From Plastoroseomonas hellenica (GTDB lineage Bacteria; Pseudomonadota; Alphaproteobacteria; Acetobacterales; Acetobacteraceae): a stretch of DNA of 64,000 nt. The notes under the pieces were generated by a model, which searched no databases, was not told the DNA's origin, and saw only the letters and a list, made by a program, of their open reading frames with translations. The translations under genes and the position numbers were made by a program. Position 1 is the first letter of the stretch, and every line of letters begins with the position of its first letter. The stretch spans positions 174,568 to 238,567 of the forward strand of contig NZ_JAAGBB010000004.1 of assembly GCF_018129085.1 (NCBI RefSeq). Reading direction: 5' to 3'. Below are positions 10,795-19,198 of this stretch, in pieces.

Positions 10795-11025
10795 TCAGGC
10801 GAAGGCGGACGACCCGGGGCAGGCGATGAGGCTGTCGTCGATGCGGGACTTCGCTTCGGCGACCAAGGCGGCAAGGCCACCCGGCTGCGCGGTTTCCATC
10901 AGCGCCGGACGGAACAGTCCTTTCGACGGGTGATAGATCAGGACCGACCATCCCGGCCCCTGGTCCATGACCTGCAGGCGATGCCGCCTGTAGGTGATCA
11001 ATCGCACGGCTCTGGCGTCTTGCAC
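10795..11025 (-). CDS. small conserved-looking hypothetical protein
   Basis: A 76-residue cytoplasmic protein from the GTG at 11025, which is preceded at good spacing by GGAG. The frame remains open up to 11191, so a longer form (123 residues from 11166) is possible. The core reads YRRHRLQVMDQGPGWSVLIY, then a short loop and an MET...LAALVAEAKSRID helix, a strand-strand-helix pattern seen in many small alphaproteobacterial proteins of unknown function. No catalytic motif is visible. Confidence 0.5.
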   Translation of the reverse strand: MQDARAVRLITYRRHRLQVMDQGPGWSVLIYHPSKGLFRPALMETAQPGGLAALVAEAKSRIDDSLIACPGSSAFA

Positions 11026-11386
11026 CGGTTCCACTCCTGCATGGCGCGGCCTCAATGCTGACGAGGTGATCAGCGCCTTTGGACGCAAGGGGCCGGCACG
11101 CCGCGCCGCGGCGGCCATGTGCGGAACAGATGCGCGACAGCCATGGTCCCAGGCCGCCCCTGGCATATCGGCGCCGGGGTGCCTGACGCATTGTTTATCC
11201 AGGGGGCGCGTCCATGATCCGCAGAGATGGCGCGGTCGCGCTGCCGTCGATCCCCCGCCTGGAGCGTGATCGCTTCAAGCTAAGCGATCACGCTCCAGGC
11301 GCCTTGTTTGATCGCGTGATTCACGGTTTTCGGCAACTCCGCCTCAACCGATCACGCTCCAGCCCCGATCGTGCTAACCGTCGCGT
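11026..11386. other. intergenic region with palindromic hairpins
   Basis: No gene is supported here. The main structure is the hairpin at 11259-11298, plus a third copy of its arm at 11349-11362 just upstream of hpnM. The remainder has coding-like composition but no coherent protein, so it may be the upstream part of the small gene at 10795. Confidence 0.45.
11259..11298. repeat. perfect 17-bp inverted repeat
   Basis: CTGGAGCGTGATCGCTT (11259-11275), a six-base loop, then its exact reverse complement (11282-11298). A third half-site, CGATCACGCTCCAG, lies at 11349-11362 about 25 bp before the hpnM start. It could be a REP-like element, a transcription terminator without a U-tract, or an operator array for hpnM. 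Confidence 0.7.
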
Positions 11387-12013
11387 ATGCAGGATCGTCA
11401 CGCCATCAACTTTCCCACACGCCGTCTGCTGCTCGCGATGGCGACCGCGACATCCGTGTCGAGCCCCGCCTGGGCTCAGGCGACGCCGACGGAGGTGGTG
11501 GAGCGCTTCCATGCCACGCTCCTCGAGATCATGCGCAATGCCGGCAGCCTCGGCGTGCGCGGCCGCTTCGACCGGCTGGCGCCGGTCATGCAGGCGAGCT
11601 TCGACCTGCCGGCGATGACCCGCATCGCGATCGGCCCGGCCTGGAGCAACATGACGCCGGACCAGCAAGGTCAACTGGTGCAGGCCTTCTCGGAGTGGTC
11701 GATCTCCACCTATGCCAACCGCTTCAACGGCTTCTCCGGGGAGAGCTTCTCCACGGCCGGCGTCACGACGTTGCGCAGCGGTGACCAGATGGTGCGCACC
11801 GCGCTGAACCGCGTGAACGACGCGCCCGTGCAACTGAACTATCTGGTGCGGCAGGCCTCCGCCGGCTGGCGGATCGTCGATGTCTATCTGACCGGGACGA
11901 TCAGCGAGCTCGCGTCGCGCCGGGCGGAATTCACCACCGTCCTGCAGCAGGGCGGGCCGGACCGCCTGATCGCGGAGTTGCGCCGACGCGCCGCGGCGCT
12001 GATGCGGGGCTGA
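11387..12013 (+). CDS. hpnM: HpnM/MlaC-type periplasmic lipid-binding protein
   Basis: A 208-residue exported protein of the MlaC/Ttg2 family. The twin-arginine-like N-terminus (TRRLLLAMATATSVSS, cleavage near AWAQA) is followed by VVERFHATLLEIM, the FDLPAMTRIAIGPAW motif and a C-terminal YLVRQ...WRIVDVYLTGTISELASRRAEF stretch characteristic of this fold. The HpnM subgroup occurs with hopanoid genes, and hpnN lies nearby on the other strand, which favours hpnM over a housekeeping mlaC. It probably ferries lipid across the periplasm. The last 130 bp overlap the antisense end of mlaA. Confidence 0.78.
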   Translation: MQDRHAINFPTRRLLLAMATATSVSSPAWAQATPTEVVERFHATLLEIMRNAGSLGVRGRFDRLAPVMQASFDLPAMTRIAIGPAWSNMTPDQQGQLVQAFSEWSISTYANRFNGFSGESFSTAGVTTLRSGDQMVRTALNRVNDAPVQLNYLVRQASAGWRIVDVYLTGTISELASRRAEFTTVLQQGGPDRLIAELRRRAAALMRG

Positions 12014-12834
12014 GACAGCGCCAGCGGCTGGATGGCGATGACCTTGTCGGCCGCCCCCGGATCGGAGAGCACCTGGACCGGATCGGGCTCCCCCCCAACC
12101 GGCGCGGCCGGACCACCGGCCGGTGCCGGCCCGGGGCTGGCGCCGCCTTCGGTGCTCTGCCGGAGCTCGGCATTGCGGCGCTGTTCCCAGACGCTGCGCA
12201 GCCGTGCATAGAAATCGAGCGAGCCGCGCTGCAGCTCGTCCAGCCCTTCGATGGTCTGCTCGCGCAGGTCGAGACCCTGCACGGCGCCGCGGGCCATCAG
12301 ATATTCGGTGGGAATGACCCAGCTCAGCGGGTTCAGGAAACCATCGGCGACCCAGCCGACGCTGTCGCGCACATTGGACGGCCCGGCGATCGGCCACATC
12401 AGGTAGGCGCCGCTGTCCATGCCCCAGACATGCAGGGTCTGCCCGAAATCGCCGGTCCGCTGCGCGAGCCCCCAATCGGTCGAGACATCGTAGAGACCGC
12501 CGAGCCCGAAGAGCGAGTTGAAGGTGAAGCGCAGCAGCGTATGCGCCGCGTCCAGCATCCGGCCCTGCAGGACGTTGTTCACCAGCACCCGCGGCTCGTT
12601 CATGTTGGTGACGAAGCGGCGGATGCGGGTGCGGGCATAGTCCGGCACGGCTTCCCGATAGCCGAGGGCGACGGGCCGGATCACCGCGCGGTCGACCGCC
12701 ATGTTGGCGTCCAGCACGTCCCGGTTCCAGGGCTCGATCGGGTCACCGGGCGCCGCGGTGGTGCCCGGCCCCTGGGCGCAGGCCGCGAGGGACAGGGTCA
12801 GGGCCAGCAGCAGGGCGGGATATCGGGGGGGCAT
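11884..12834 (-). CDS. mlaA: MlaA/VacJ outer-membrane lipoprotein with unusual C-terminal run-on
   Basis: A 316-residue frame from the ATG at 12834. Signal peptide with lipobox LAAC (Cys near residue 19), then family motifs DPIEPWNRDVLDANMAVDRA, VNNVLQGR, RFTFNSLFGLGGLYDVSTDWGL and GPSNVRDSVGWVADGFLNPL. MlaA removes mislocalised phospholipid from the outer leaflet of the outer membrane. Usual length is about 230-280 residues; here the frame does not stop at the end of the domain but continues about 43 codons antisense to hpnM. Downstream of hpnN by 44 bp, likely the end of the ispA-dxs-hpnN-mlaA operon. Confidence 0.82.
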   Translation of the reverse strand: MPPRYPALLLALTLSLAACAQGPGTTAAPGDPIEPWNRDVLDANMAVDRAVIRPVALGYREAVPDYARTRIRRFVTNMNEPRVLVNNVLQGRMLDAAHTLLRFTFNSLFGLGGLYDVSTDWGLAQRTGDFGQTLHVWGMDSGAYLMWPIAGPSNVRDSVGWVADGFLNPLSWVIPTEYLMARGAVQGLDLREQTIEGLDELQRGSLDFYARLRSVWEQRRNAELRQSTEGGASPGPAPAGGPAAPVGGEPDPVQVLSDPGAADKVIAIQPLALSQPRISAAARRRNSAIRRSGPPCCRTVVNSARRDASSLIVPVR

Positions 12835-12878
12835 CGGCCGAGCATAGGGCCGGGTATCGGGGCTCTGCCGCATCTGTT

Positions 12879-15479
12879 TCACACGACCTCCTGATGTTCC
12901 GTAGGCGGAACCGCCAGCAGTGCAGGACGGACCAGCAGGGTGACCAGCAGCTCCCAGCCCAGCGAGACCATCAGCAGCCGCCCCATGCTGGCCGTGCCGG
13001 GATGGCTCGACAGCCAGAGTGCGCCGAAGGCGGTCGCCGTGGTCAGCGCGCTGAACACGACGGCTCGCGTCAGGCTCGATTGCAGCGGATGCGCTTCGCC
13101 AGCCCGCCAAGCCATGACGAAGTAGATGTTGAACGCGACCCCGATGCCGAGCAGCAGTGGCAAGGCGATGATGTTGGCGAAGTTCAGCGGCAGGTCGAAG
13201 ACGACGCAGGAGGCGAGCGTCAGCGCCGCGCTGAGCAGCACCGGCAGCATGGTCAGCAGGACGTCGCGCGACCGCCGCAGGACCAGGGCGAGCAGCAGCG
13301 TGATGGCGAGCGCCGAGAGCAGTGCTGCCTGCAGGAAGGCGGTGACGATGGCATCGCCGGCCCCCTTGATGGAGATCGGCGTGCCGGCGGCGTCGGGGGC
13401 GATGGCCTGGATGGCGGTGGAGAAGCGCTGCAGGCTGGCGTCGTCGCTGGCATCGCTGTGGGGAAAGGCCTCGACGCGGGCACGGCCGTCGGCCGTCAGC
13501 CAGTCGGCGACCAGCTCCGGCGGCAGGGTCTGGCGGCTGACGGGGCCGGCTTCCAGCATGGCGCGCACCTGCTCCAGCAGGATGCCGAGCGGTTCGACGA
13601 GCGCCGTCGCCACCGCCGCCCGCGTGGCGGGCGGGGCGGCGGCGAGCTGATCGAGGGCGGCAGCCAGACGGCGGGCGGTGACGGCGGCCGGATCCCCTGC
13701 CTGTCCCGCGCCCTGGCGGAGGGCGGCGGCTGTCCGTCGCAGGCTGTCGATCTGCGCCGCGTCATCGGGCGGCGGCAGCCGCTCCACGCCCTCGAGCGTC
13801 GGCTCCAGCAGCGCGGCGGCATCCCGGATCAACGCGAGCTTCTCCGCCTGCTGGTCGGGGATGAAGCTGTCCAGCGTGACGGTATGCGATACGGCCGGCA
13901 GTGCCTGCAGGCGCCGCGCCATGGCCGGAGCCTGCTCCAATGAGGGCACCAGGACGCTGACGGTATTCGGCGTGCGATCGGGATCGGCCATCAAGATGCG
14001 CAGCGTGGCCATCGATTCCACGGCTTCGCTGCGCAGATTGAGCGGGTTGAAGTCGAACCGCACCCAGGGCAGCAGCGCCACCGACCCGGCCCCCACCAGC
14101 GCCGCCACCACCAGTACGGCGCGGCGGTTGCCGCGCAGCACGGCCTCGATCGGGGCAAGGGCGGCGTATCCCATCTCCGCACGGCCGCCGGCGGGATGCA
14201 GCAAGGTCAGCAGCGCCGGCAGCAGGGTGATGCTGAGCGCGAAGGCGATGATCATGCCGAGGCCGGCAATGGCCCCGAGCTCGGCGACGCCGATGAAGCT
14301 GGTCGGCAGGAAAGCGAAGAATCCGACGCAGATCGCCGCCGCCGCGAGCGCCAGCGCCCGGCCGATCCCGCTGCCGGTCGCCGCCAGAGCCCCGTGCAGG
14401 CCGGATCCAAGCCGCCGCTCGGCGAGGTAGCGGACGCAGAACTGGATCGCGAAATCGATGCCGAGCCCGACGAAAAGCGGGATGAAGGCGACCGAGATCA
14501 GGTTGAACCGCCCGGTCGCCAGCAGCCCGGCCCCGGTGGTCATGACCAGGCCGAGAAGCGTCGTGACCAGGATCGCGACCATGCAGCGCACGGAGCGGAC
14601 AGCGAGCCAGAGGACCAGGAGCAATGCGGCGACCATGGCGCCGGTGACCAGCTCGGCGTCCTGGGCGAGGGTCGCGAACTCCTCATCGGCCAGCGGCACC
14701 GGCCCGGTCAGCCGCAGGGTCACGCCGTGTGCCGGATCCATCCCGAGCCGGCGTGCCGTGTCGCGGATCGCGGCACTGGCGGCCGCACCCGGCTGCAGCG
14801 CGGCATAGTCCATGACCGGCTGCACCAGCAGGATCCGCCGGGTCTCGCGCGACCCGGCAGCCGAGCCGGCGATCAGATCGCGCCAACTGAAGAAGGCCGG
14901 GCGGCCCGCCAGGGCAGCCTCGGCGGTCCCGGCGATGGCGGCCATCGCGGGCGCGATGTCATCGAGCCTGGCCTGGCCGCCTTCCACCCCCTGCAACGCG
15001 GTCCCGATGACACCCATCACGCCGCGCAGGCTGGGATCGGCCGCCAGCGGCCCCAGGAAAGGCTGGGCGCGAACCAGTTGCTCCATCGTCGCCTGAACGC
15101 GCGCTGTCGGCAGCAGCAGCAGGCCATTGCGCGCGAAGAAGGCGCCGCCATCCGGCTGCCGCGCGGCACGGAACAGCGCGGGCTGGGCCTGCAACGCCTC
15201 CACCAGCCGGCTGGCCGAGGCATCGGCAAGCTCGGGCGTCGCGCCTTCGACGACGGCGACGATCACATCCTGGAACTGCGGGAAGGCGGCATCATAGGCG
15301 AGCTCATGCTGACGATAGGTGAGCTCGGTCGAGATCAGCTCGGCCGTATCGGTCGTGATCGCGAAGTGGCGGGCGGTGTAGAGCAACGCCGCCGCGGTGA
15401 GCAGCAGCGCGACCAGCAGCACCGTGACCGGCAGCCGGCAACTGGCCGCGACGATGCGGCCGATGCGCGAAACGGCCAT
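12879..15479 (-). CDS. hpnN: hopanoid-associated RND transporter HpnN
   Basis: An 866-residue MMPL/RND-type inner-membrane protein with two repeats of six membrane helices and two large periplasmic loops (about residues 45-255 and 480-690). Motifs include VGLGIDFAIQFCVRYLAERR in the first half and LLLGIGVAFNIYFVMAWRAG in the second. HpnN is required for moving hopanoids to the outer membrane in Rhodopseudomonas and Burkholderia. The start at 15479 is 9 bp after the dxs stop, so it is in one transcript with dxs and ispA, linking precursor supply and transport. Confidence 0.86.
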   Translation of the reverse strand: MAVSRIGRIVAASCRLPVTVLLVALLLTAAALLYTARHFAITTDTAELISTELTYRQHELAYDAAFPQFQDVIVAVVEGATPELADASASRLVEALQAQPALFRAARQPDGGAFFARNGLLLLPTARVQATMEQLVRAQPFLGPLAADPSLRGVMGVIGTALQGVEGGQARLDDIAPAMAAIAGTAEAALAGRPAFFSWRDLIAGSAAGSRETRRILLVQPVMDYAALQPGAAASAAIRDTARRLGMDPAHGVTLRLTGPVPLADEEFATLAQDAELVTGAMVAALLLVLWLAVRSVRCMVAILVTTLLGLVMTTGAGLLATGRFNLISVAFIPLFVGLGIDFAIQFCVRYLAERRLGSGLHGALAATGSGIGRALALAAAAICVGFFAFLPTSFIGVAELGAIAGLGMIIAFALSITLLPALLTLLHPAGGRAEMGYAALAPIEAVLRGNRRAVLVVAALVGAGSVALLPWVRFDFNPLNLRSEAVESMATLRILMADPDRTPNTVSVLVPSLEQAPAMARRLQALPAVSHTVTLDSFIPDQQAEKLALIRDAAALLEPTLEGVERLPPPDDAAQIDSLRRTAAALRQGAGQAGDPAAVTARRLAAALDQLAAAPPATRAAVATALVEPLGILLEQVRAMLEAGPVSRQTLPPELVADWLTADGRARVEAFPHSDASDDASLQRFSTAIQAIAPDAAGTPISIKGAGDAIVTAFLQAALLSALAITLLLALVLRRSRDVLLTMLPVLLSAALTLASCVVFDLPLNFANIIALPLLLGIGVAFNIYFVMAWRAGEAHPLQSSLTRAVVFSALTTATAFGALWLSSHPGTASMGRLLMVSLGWELLVTLLVRPALLAVPPTEHQEVV

Positions 15480-15488
15480 CCGGCGCGG

Positions 15489-17402
15489 TCAGCCCGCCCG
15501 CGCGGGTCGAGCGTTTGCTTCGCCCATGGCGGCGAGTGCGGCGGCGACGATCTGCGGCGCGTTCAGCCCGGCCTCGTCATACTGCTTCACCGGGCTGTTG
15601 TGGTCGATGTAGCGGTCCGGCAGCACCATCGGACGCAGCTTCAACCCCGTCTCCAGCAGACCCGTCCACGCCAGGTGCTGCATCACCAGCGAGCCAAAGC
15701 CCCCCACCGAGCCCTCCTCCACCGTGATCAGCACCGCATGCTCCCGCGCCAGACGCTCCACCAGCTCCACATCCAGCGGCTTCGCGAACCGCGCATCCGC
15801 CACCGTGCAGCTCAGCCCTCGCGTCCCAAGATCCTCCGCCGCCGTCAGGCATTCCCCCAGCCGTGCCCCGTAGGACAGGATCGCCACGCTCGTCCCCTCC
15901 CGCAGCACCCGGCCGCGCCCGATCGCAAGCGGCGTCCCCCGCTCCGGCAGAGCGAGCCCCAGCCCCTCACCCCGCGGGTAGCGCAGCGCGCTCGGGCCGC
16001 TGTCCAGCACCGCCTGCGTCGCCACCATGTGCATCAGCTCAAGCTCATCCGCCGCCGCCATCAGCACCATGTTCGGCAGGCATCCCAGATACGCGATGTC
16101 GAACGACCCCGCATGCGTCGCGCCATCCGCACCCACCAGGCCCGCCCGGTCCAGCGCGAACCGCACCGGCAGGTTCTGCAGCGCCACGTCATGCACCACC
16201 TGGTCATAGGCCCGCTGCAGGAACGTCGAGTAGATCGCGCAGAACGGCTTCATCCCCTCCGTCGCCATCCCCGCCGCAAACGTCACCGCATGCTGCTCCG
16301 CGATCCCCACGTCGAAGCTCCGCTTCGGGTACGCCTTGCCGAACGCGTCCAGACCCGTCCCCGACGGCATCGCCGCCGTCACCGCCACGATCCGATCATC
16401 CGCCGCCGCTTCCGCGATCAGTGCCTTCGCGAACACCTTCGTGTACGAGGGCGGGCCCGGCGGCGCCTTCACCTGCTCACCCGTCACCACGTTGAACTTC
16501 GCCACACCGTGGTACTTGTCCGCGCTCTGCTCCGCCGGCGCGTAGCCCTTGCCCTTCTGCGTCACCACATGCAGCAGGATCGGGCCCTGGTGGTCGGTGT
16601 CGCGCAGGTTGCGCAGCACCGGCATCAGGTGGTCCATGTCGTGCCCGTCGATCGGGCCCACATAGTAGAACCCCAGCTCCTCGAACAGCGTGCCACCCGT
16701 CAGCAGCCCGCGTGCGAACTCGTCCGCCCGCCGCGCCGCCCGCTCCAGCGGGCGCGGGAACCGACGCGCCATCTTCGCCATCAGCTCCCGGATCGACAGG
16801 AACGGCCGCGACGAGATCAGCCGCGACAGATAGGCGCTCATCGCCCCCACCGGCGGCGCGATCGACATGTCGTTGTCGTTCAGCACCACGATCAGGTTGG
16901 CCCGGCTCGCCCCGGCATTGTTCATCGCCTCATAGGCCATGCCGGCACTCATCGCCCCGTCGCCGATCACCGCGATGACGTGCCGCTCCTCGCCCTTCAG
17001 CTCGCGTGCCACCGCCATCCCGAGACCCGCCGAGATCGAGGTCGAGGAATGCGCCGCACCGAACGGGTCGTATTCGCTCTCCGACCGCCGCGTGAACCCG
17101 GACAAGCCCCCGCCCTGCCGCAAGGTCCGGATCCGCTCCCGCCGACCCGTCAGGATCTTGTGCGGATAGGCCTGGTGACCGACATCCCAGATCAGCCGGT
17201 CATGCGGTGTCTCGAACACCGCATGCACCGCAACCGTCAGCTCGACCACACCGAGCGAGGCCCCCAGGTGACCGCCCGTCACCGACACCGCGTCGATCGT
17301 CTCCGCGCGCAACTCAACAGCAACCTGCTTCAGCTGCTCCGCCGACAGGTTCCGCAAATCCGCAGGCTCCCGAATACGGTCAAGCAGCGGCGTATGGGGC
17401 AT
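15489..17402 (-). CDS. dxs: 1-deoxy-D-xylulose-5-phosphate synthase (copy 1)
   Basis: A full-length 637-residue thiamine-diphosphate enzyme that condenses pyruvate and glyceraldehyde 3-phosphate, the first step of the MEP isoprenoid pathway. Motifs: [31 protein letters not shown], the TPP-binding [16 protein letters not shown]...LNDNDMSI, and [15 protein letters not shown] in the transketolase-like domain. It is nearly identical in DNA to the copy at 48611-50527; differences are confined to both ends and about half a dozen internal bases. It lies between ispA copy 1 and hpnN, so it may be dedicated to hopanoid supply. Confidence 0.95.
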   Translation of the reverse strand: MPHTPLLDRIREPADLRNLSAEQLKQVAVELRAETIDAVSVTGGHLGASLGVVELTVAVHAVFETPHDRLIWDVGHQAYPHKILTGRRERIRTLRQGGGLSGFTRRSESEYDPFGAAHSSTSISAGLGMAVARELKGEERHVIAVIGDGAMSAGMAYEAMNNAGASRANLIVVLNDNDMSIAPPVGAMSAYLSRLISSRPFLSIRELMAKMARRFPRPLERAARRADEFARGLLTGGTLFEELGFYYVGPIDGHDMDHLMPVLRNLRDTDHQGPILLHVVTQKGKGYAPAEQSADKYHGVAKFNVVTGEQVKAPPGPPSYTKVFAKALIAEAAADDRIVAVTAAMPSGTGLDAFGKAYPKRSFDVGIAEQHAVTFAAGMATEGMKPFCAIYSTFLQRAYDQVVHDVALQNLPVRFALDRAGLVGADGATHAGSFDIAYLGCLPNMVLMAAADELELMHMVATQAVLDSGPSALRYPRGEGLGLALPERGTPLAIGRGRVLREGTSVAILSYGARLGECLTAAEDLGTRGLSCTVADARFAKPLDVELVERLAREHAVLITVEEGSVGGFGSLVMQHLAWTGLLETGLKLRPMVLPDRYIDHNSPVKQYDEAGLNAPQIVAAALAAMGEANARPARAG

Positions 17403-17418
17403 GACGGTTCCTCACCGG

Positions 17419-18318
17419 CTAGTGGCGACGGCTGATGACATGATCGGCCAGGGCGCATAGCAGATCCGCGCGCGCCCCGAAGACATCGAGTTCCGCCTTG
17501 GCGCGCGCGATCAGCTCCACCGCATACAGCCTCGCGCGCTCGGGGCCCAGCAGGCCGAGCAGCGTCGCCTTGCCGGCGGCCGCGTCCTTGCCGGTCGCCT
17601 TGCCCGCCTGTTCCGGCGTCGCGGTCAGGTCCAGCAGGTCGTCGGCGATCTGGAAGGCCGTGCCGATGTCCCGCCCATAGGCCAGCAGCCGCTGACGCAG
17701 CGGCGCCGCCGCCTGGCCGAGGATGCCGCCGGCCTCGGCCGCGAATTCGATCAGCCGCCCGGTCTTCAACTGCTGCAGCCGCAGCACAGCCCCGCGCTCC
17801 AGCGGCGCCGTCGCGACCTCGGCCAGCATGTCGAGCATCTGGCCGCCGACCATGCCCTGCGCCCCGGCTGCCTGGGCCAGGCGCAGGCAGAGCGTGGCGC
17901 GGATCTCGCCATCGGCATGGGTCTCCGGCGCGGCCAGGGTGGCGAAGGCCTGGGTCTGCAGCGCGTCGCCGGCCAGGATGGCGGTCGCCTCGTCCCAGGC
18001 CTTGTGCACCGTGGGCTTGCCGCGGCGCAGGTCGTCATCATCCATGGCCGGCAGATCGTCATGCACCAGCGAATAGCCGTGCAGCATCTCGACCGCCGCC
18101 GCCACGCGGATCGCCGACCCGCGCGCCACGCCGAACAGCCGCGCGGTCTCCAGCACCAGGAAGCCGCGCAGCTTCTTGCCGCCACCGATAGTGGCGTAGC
18201 GCATGGCCGCGAACAGCGGGGCTTCCTCGCCGGCATCCGGCGGCAGCAGCACCGCCAGCGCGGTGTCGATCTCGGCAGCGGCCTCAGCGATGGCTGCCGG
18301 CAATGTCTCCAGGTTCAT
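17419..18318 (-). CDS. ispA: geranyl/farnesyl diphosphate synthase (copy 1)
   Basis: A 299-residue short-chain prenyl transferase. The first aspartate-rich motif is DDLPAMDDDD (87-96) and the second is FQIADDLLDL; GGGKKLRGFLVLE binds the isopentenyl diphosphate substrate. IspA builds farnesyl diphosphate, the substrate of HpnC/HpnD for squalene. Only 16 bp separate it from dxs. A paralogue at 50528-51421 differs over most of its length yet shares an identical stretch of 37 residues around the second motif, which suggests partial gene conversion. Confidence 0.92.
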   Translation of the reverse strand: MNLETLPAAIAEAAAEIDTALAVLLPPDAGEEAPLFAAMRYATIGGGKKLRGFLVLETARLFGVARGSAIRVAAAVEMLHGYSLVHDDLPAMDDDDLRRGKPTVHKAWDEATAILAGDALQTQAFATLAAPETHADGEIRATLCLRLAQAAGAQGMVGGQMLDMLAEVATAPLERGAVLRLQQLKTGRLIEFAAEAGGILGQAAAPLRQRLLAYGRDIGTAFQIADDLLDLTATPEQAGKATGKDAAAGKATLLGLLGPERARLYAVELIARAKAELDVFGARADLLCALADHVISRRH

Positions 18319-18333
18319 GGCGTCAAAGCTGCT

Positions 18334-19083
18334 TCAAAGCCGCGGAAGGATCTCGTTGCGGGCGCGCTGCACGTCGGCAGGGAAATCGATCTCGACCCAT
18401 GGCAGTGCGGTGATGTCCACCGCCGAGAACCGGGCCGGGTCGGCGAGGATCAGGTCGCGGATCGCCTCTTCATACTCCACGCTGGCCTGGCCGGATTGCA
18501 CATAAGCGTCACACCGATCCGCCAGGGCGGCGGCCATGGCGGCGGAGAAGCGGAAGAAGCCGACGGATTCTCCATACCGGTCATGCGCATGTTCGGGCTG
18601 CTTGCGGAAATCCACGATGCTGTCGCCCCGGAAGCAGATCTTCACCGGCTCGTCGCCCGGCTCGATCTCGCGGTCGAGCAGCAGGACATTCTCGTGGGGG
18701 GTATCGAGGAGGGACGCGATCATGCGCTGATCGTAGAGCACGTCGCCGTCCATCAGAAGGACCGGCGTTCCGGCGCGCAGCCAGGCCCCCTGTGCTGCGA
18801 GCGACACGAGGCTGCCCTCGCGATATCGCGGGTTCTCCACGAAAGTGACACGGCCGGACAGCCCCAGGCGGGCGACCTCGGCCCGGATCAGCGCCTGCTG
18901 GTGGCCGACGGTGATGCTGACATGATCGACGCCATGGGCCCTGAGTGCCGCCAGATGTCGCGCCAGCAGCGTGCTGCCGCCGAATTCCAGCAGGATCTTC
19001 GGCCGATCCTCCGTGGCATGGAGTCGCCGGCCCACGCCGGCCGCCAGGATGATCGCAGCAGCGGCATGCGAAGAGGCAGACAC
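18334..19083 (-). CDS. stand-alone nucleotidyltransferase (cytidylyltransferase candidate, LicC/MobA-like)
   Basis: A protein of about 249 residues with a nucleotide-binding N-terminus (AIILAAGVGRRLH...RPKILLEFGG) and a metal-binding LLMDGDVLYDQ. Members of this family load CTP onto phosphocholine or similar headgroups, or GTP/UTP onto sugars. The start is uncertain: GTG at 19083, TTG at 19089 or a longer form from 19161 are all open. It diverges from the PEP mutase fusion gene across about 115 bp and ends 16 bp before ispA, so it may be co-transcribed with ispA-dxs. In this setting a role in activating a phosphonate or choline-like headgroup is plausible. Confidence 0.72.
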   Translation of the reverse strand: MSASSHAAAAIILAAGVGRRLHATEDRPKILLEFGGSTLLARHLAALRAHGVDHVSITVGHQQALIRAEVARLGLSGRVTFVENPRYREGSLVSLAAQGAWLRAGTPVLLMDGDVLYDQRMIASLLDTPHENVLLLDREIEPGDEPVKICFRGDSIVDFRKQPEHAHDRYGESVGFFRFSAAMAAALADRCDAYVQSGQASVEYEEAIRDLILADPARFSAVDITALPWVEIDFPADVQRARNEILPRL

Positions 19084-19198
19084 ATCCAATATCCCGATTT
19101 CCCCAATGGAATTACGGTATGGTGACAGTTGAATATCTTGCAAGTGTCGCCATCCTGTCATCCGCGCTGTCGGGAGCGCTCAGGAAGAGGGATGTGCC

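Noticed and set aside
15489..17402. Assembly duplication as an explanation for two near-identical dxs genes
   Set aside because: Both copies have unique flanks and distinct start and end codons, and the adjoining ispA genes differ, so two real loci are more likely, though long reads would settle it.
14196..17435. Long open frame antisense to hpnN and dxs
   Set aside because: Arginine-, glutamine- and histidine-rich composition without any domain. It mirrors codon bias of the real genes on the other strand.
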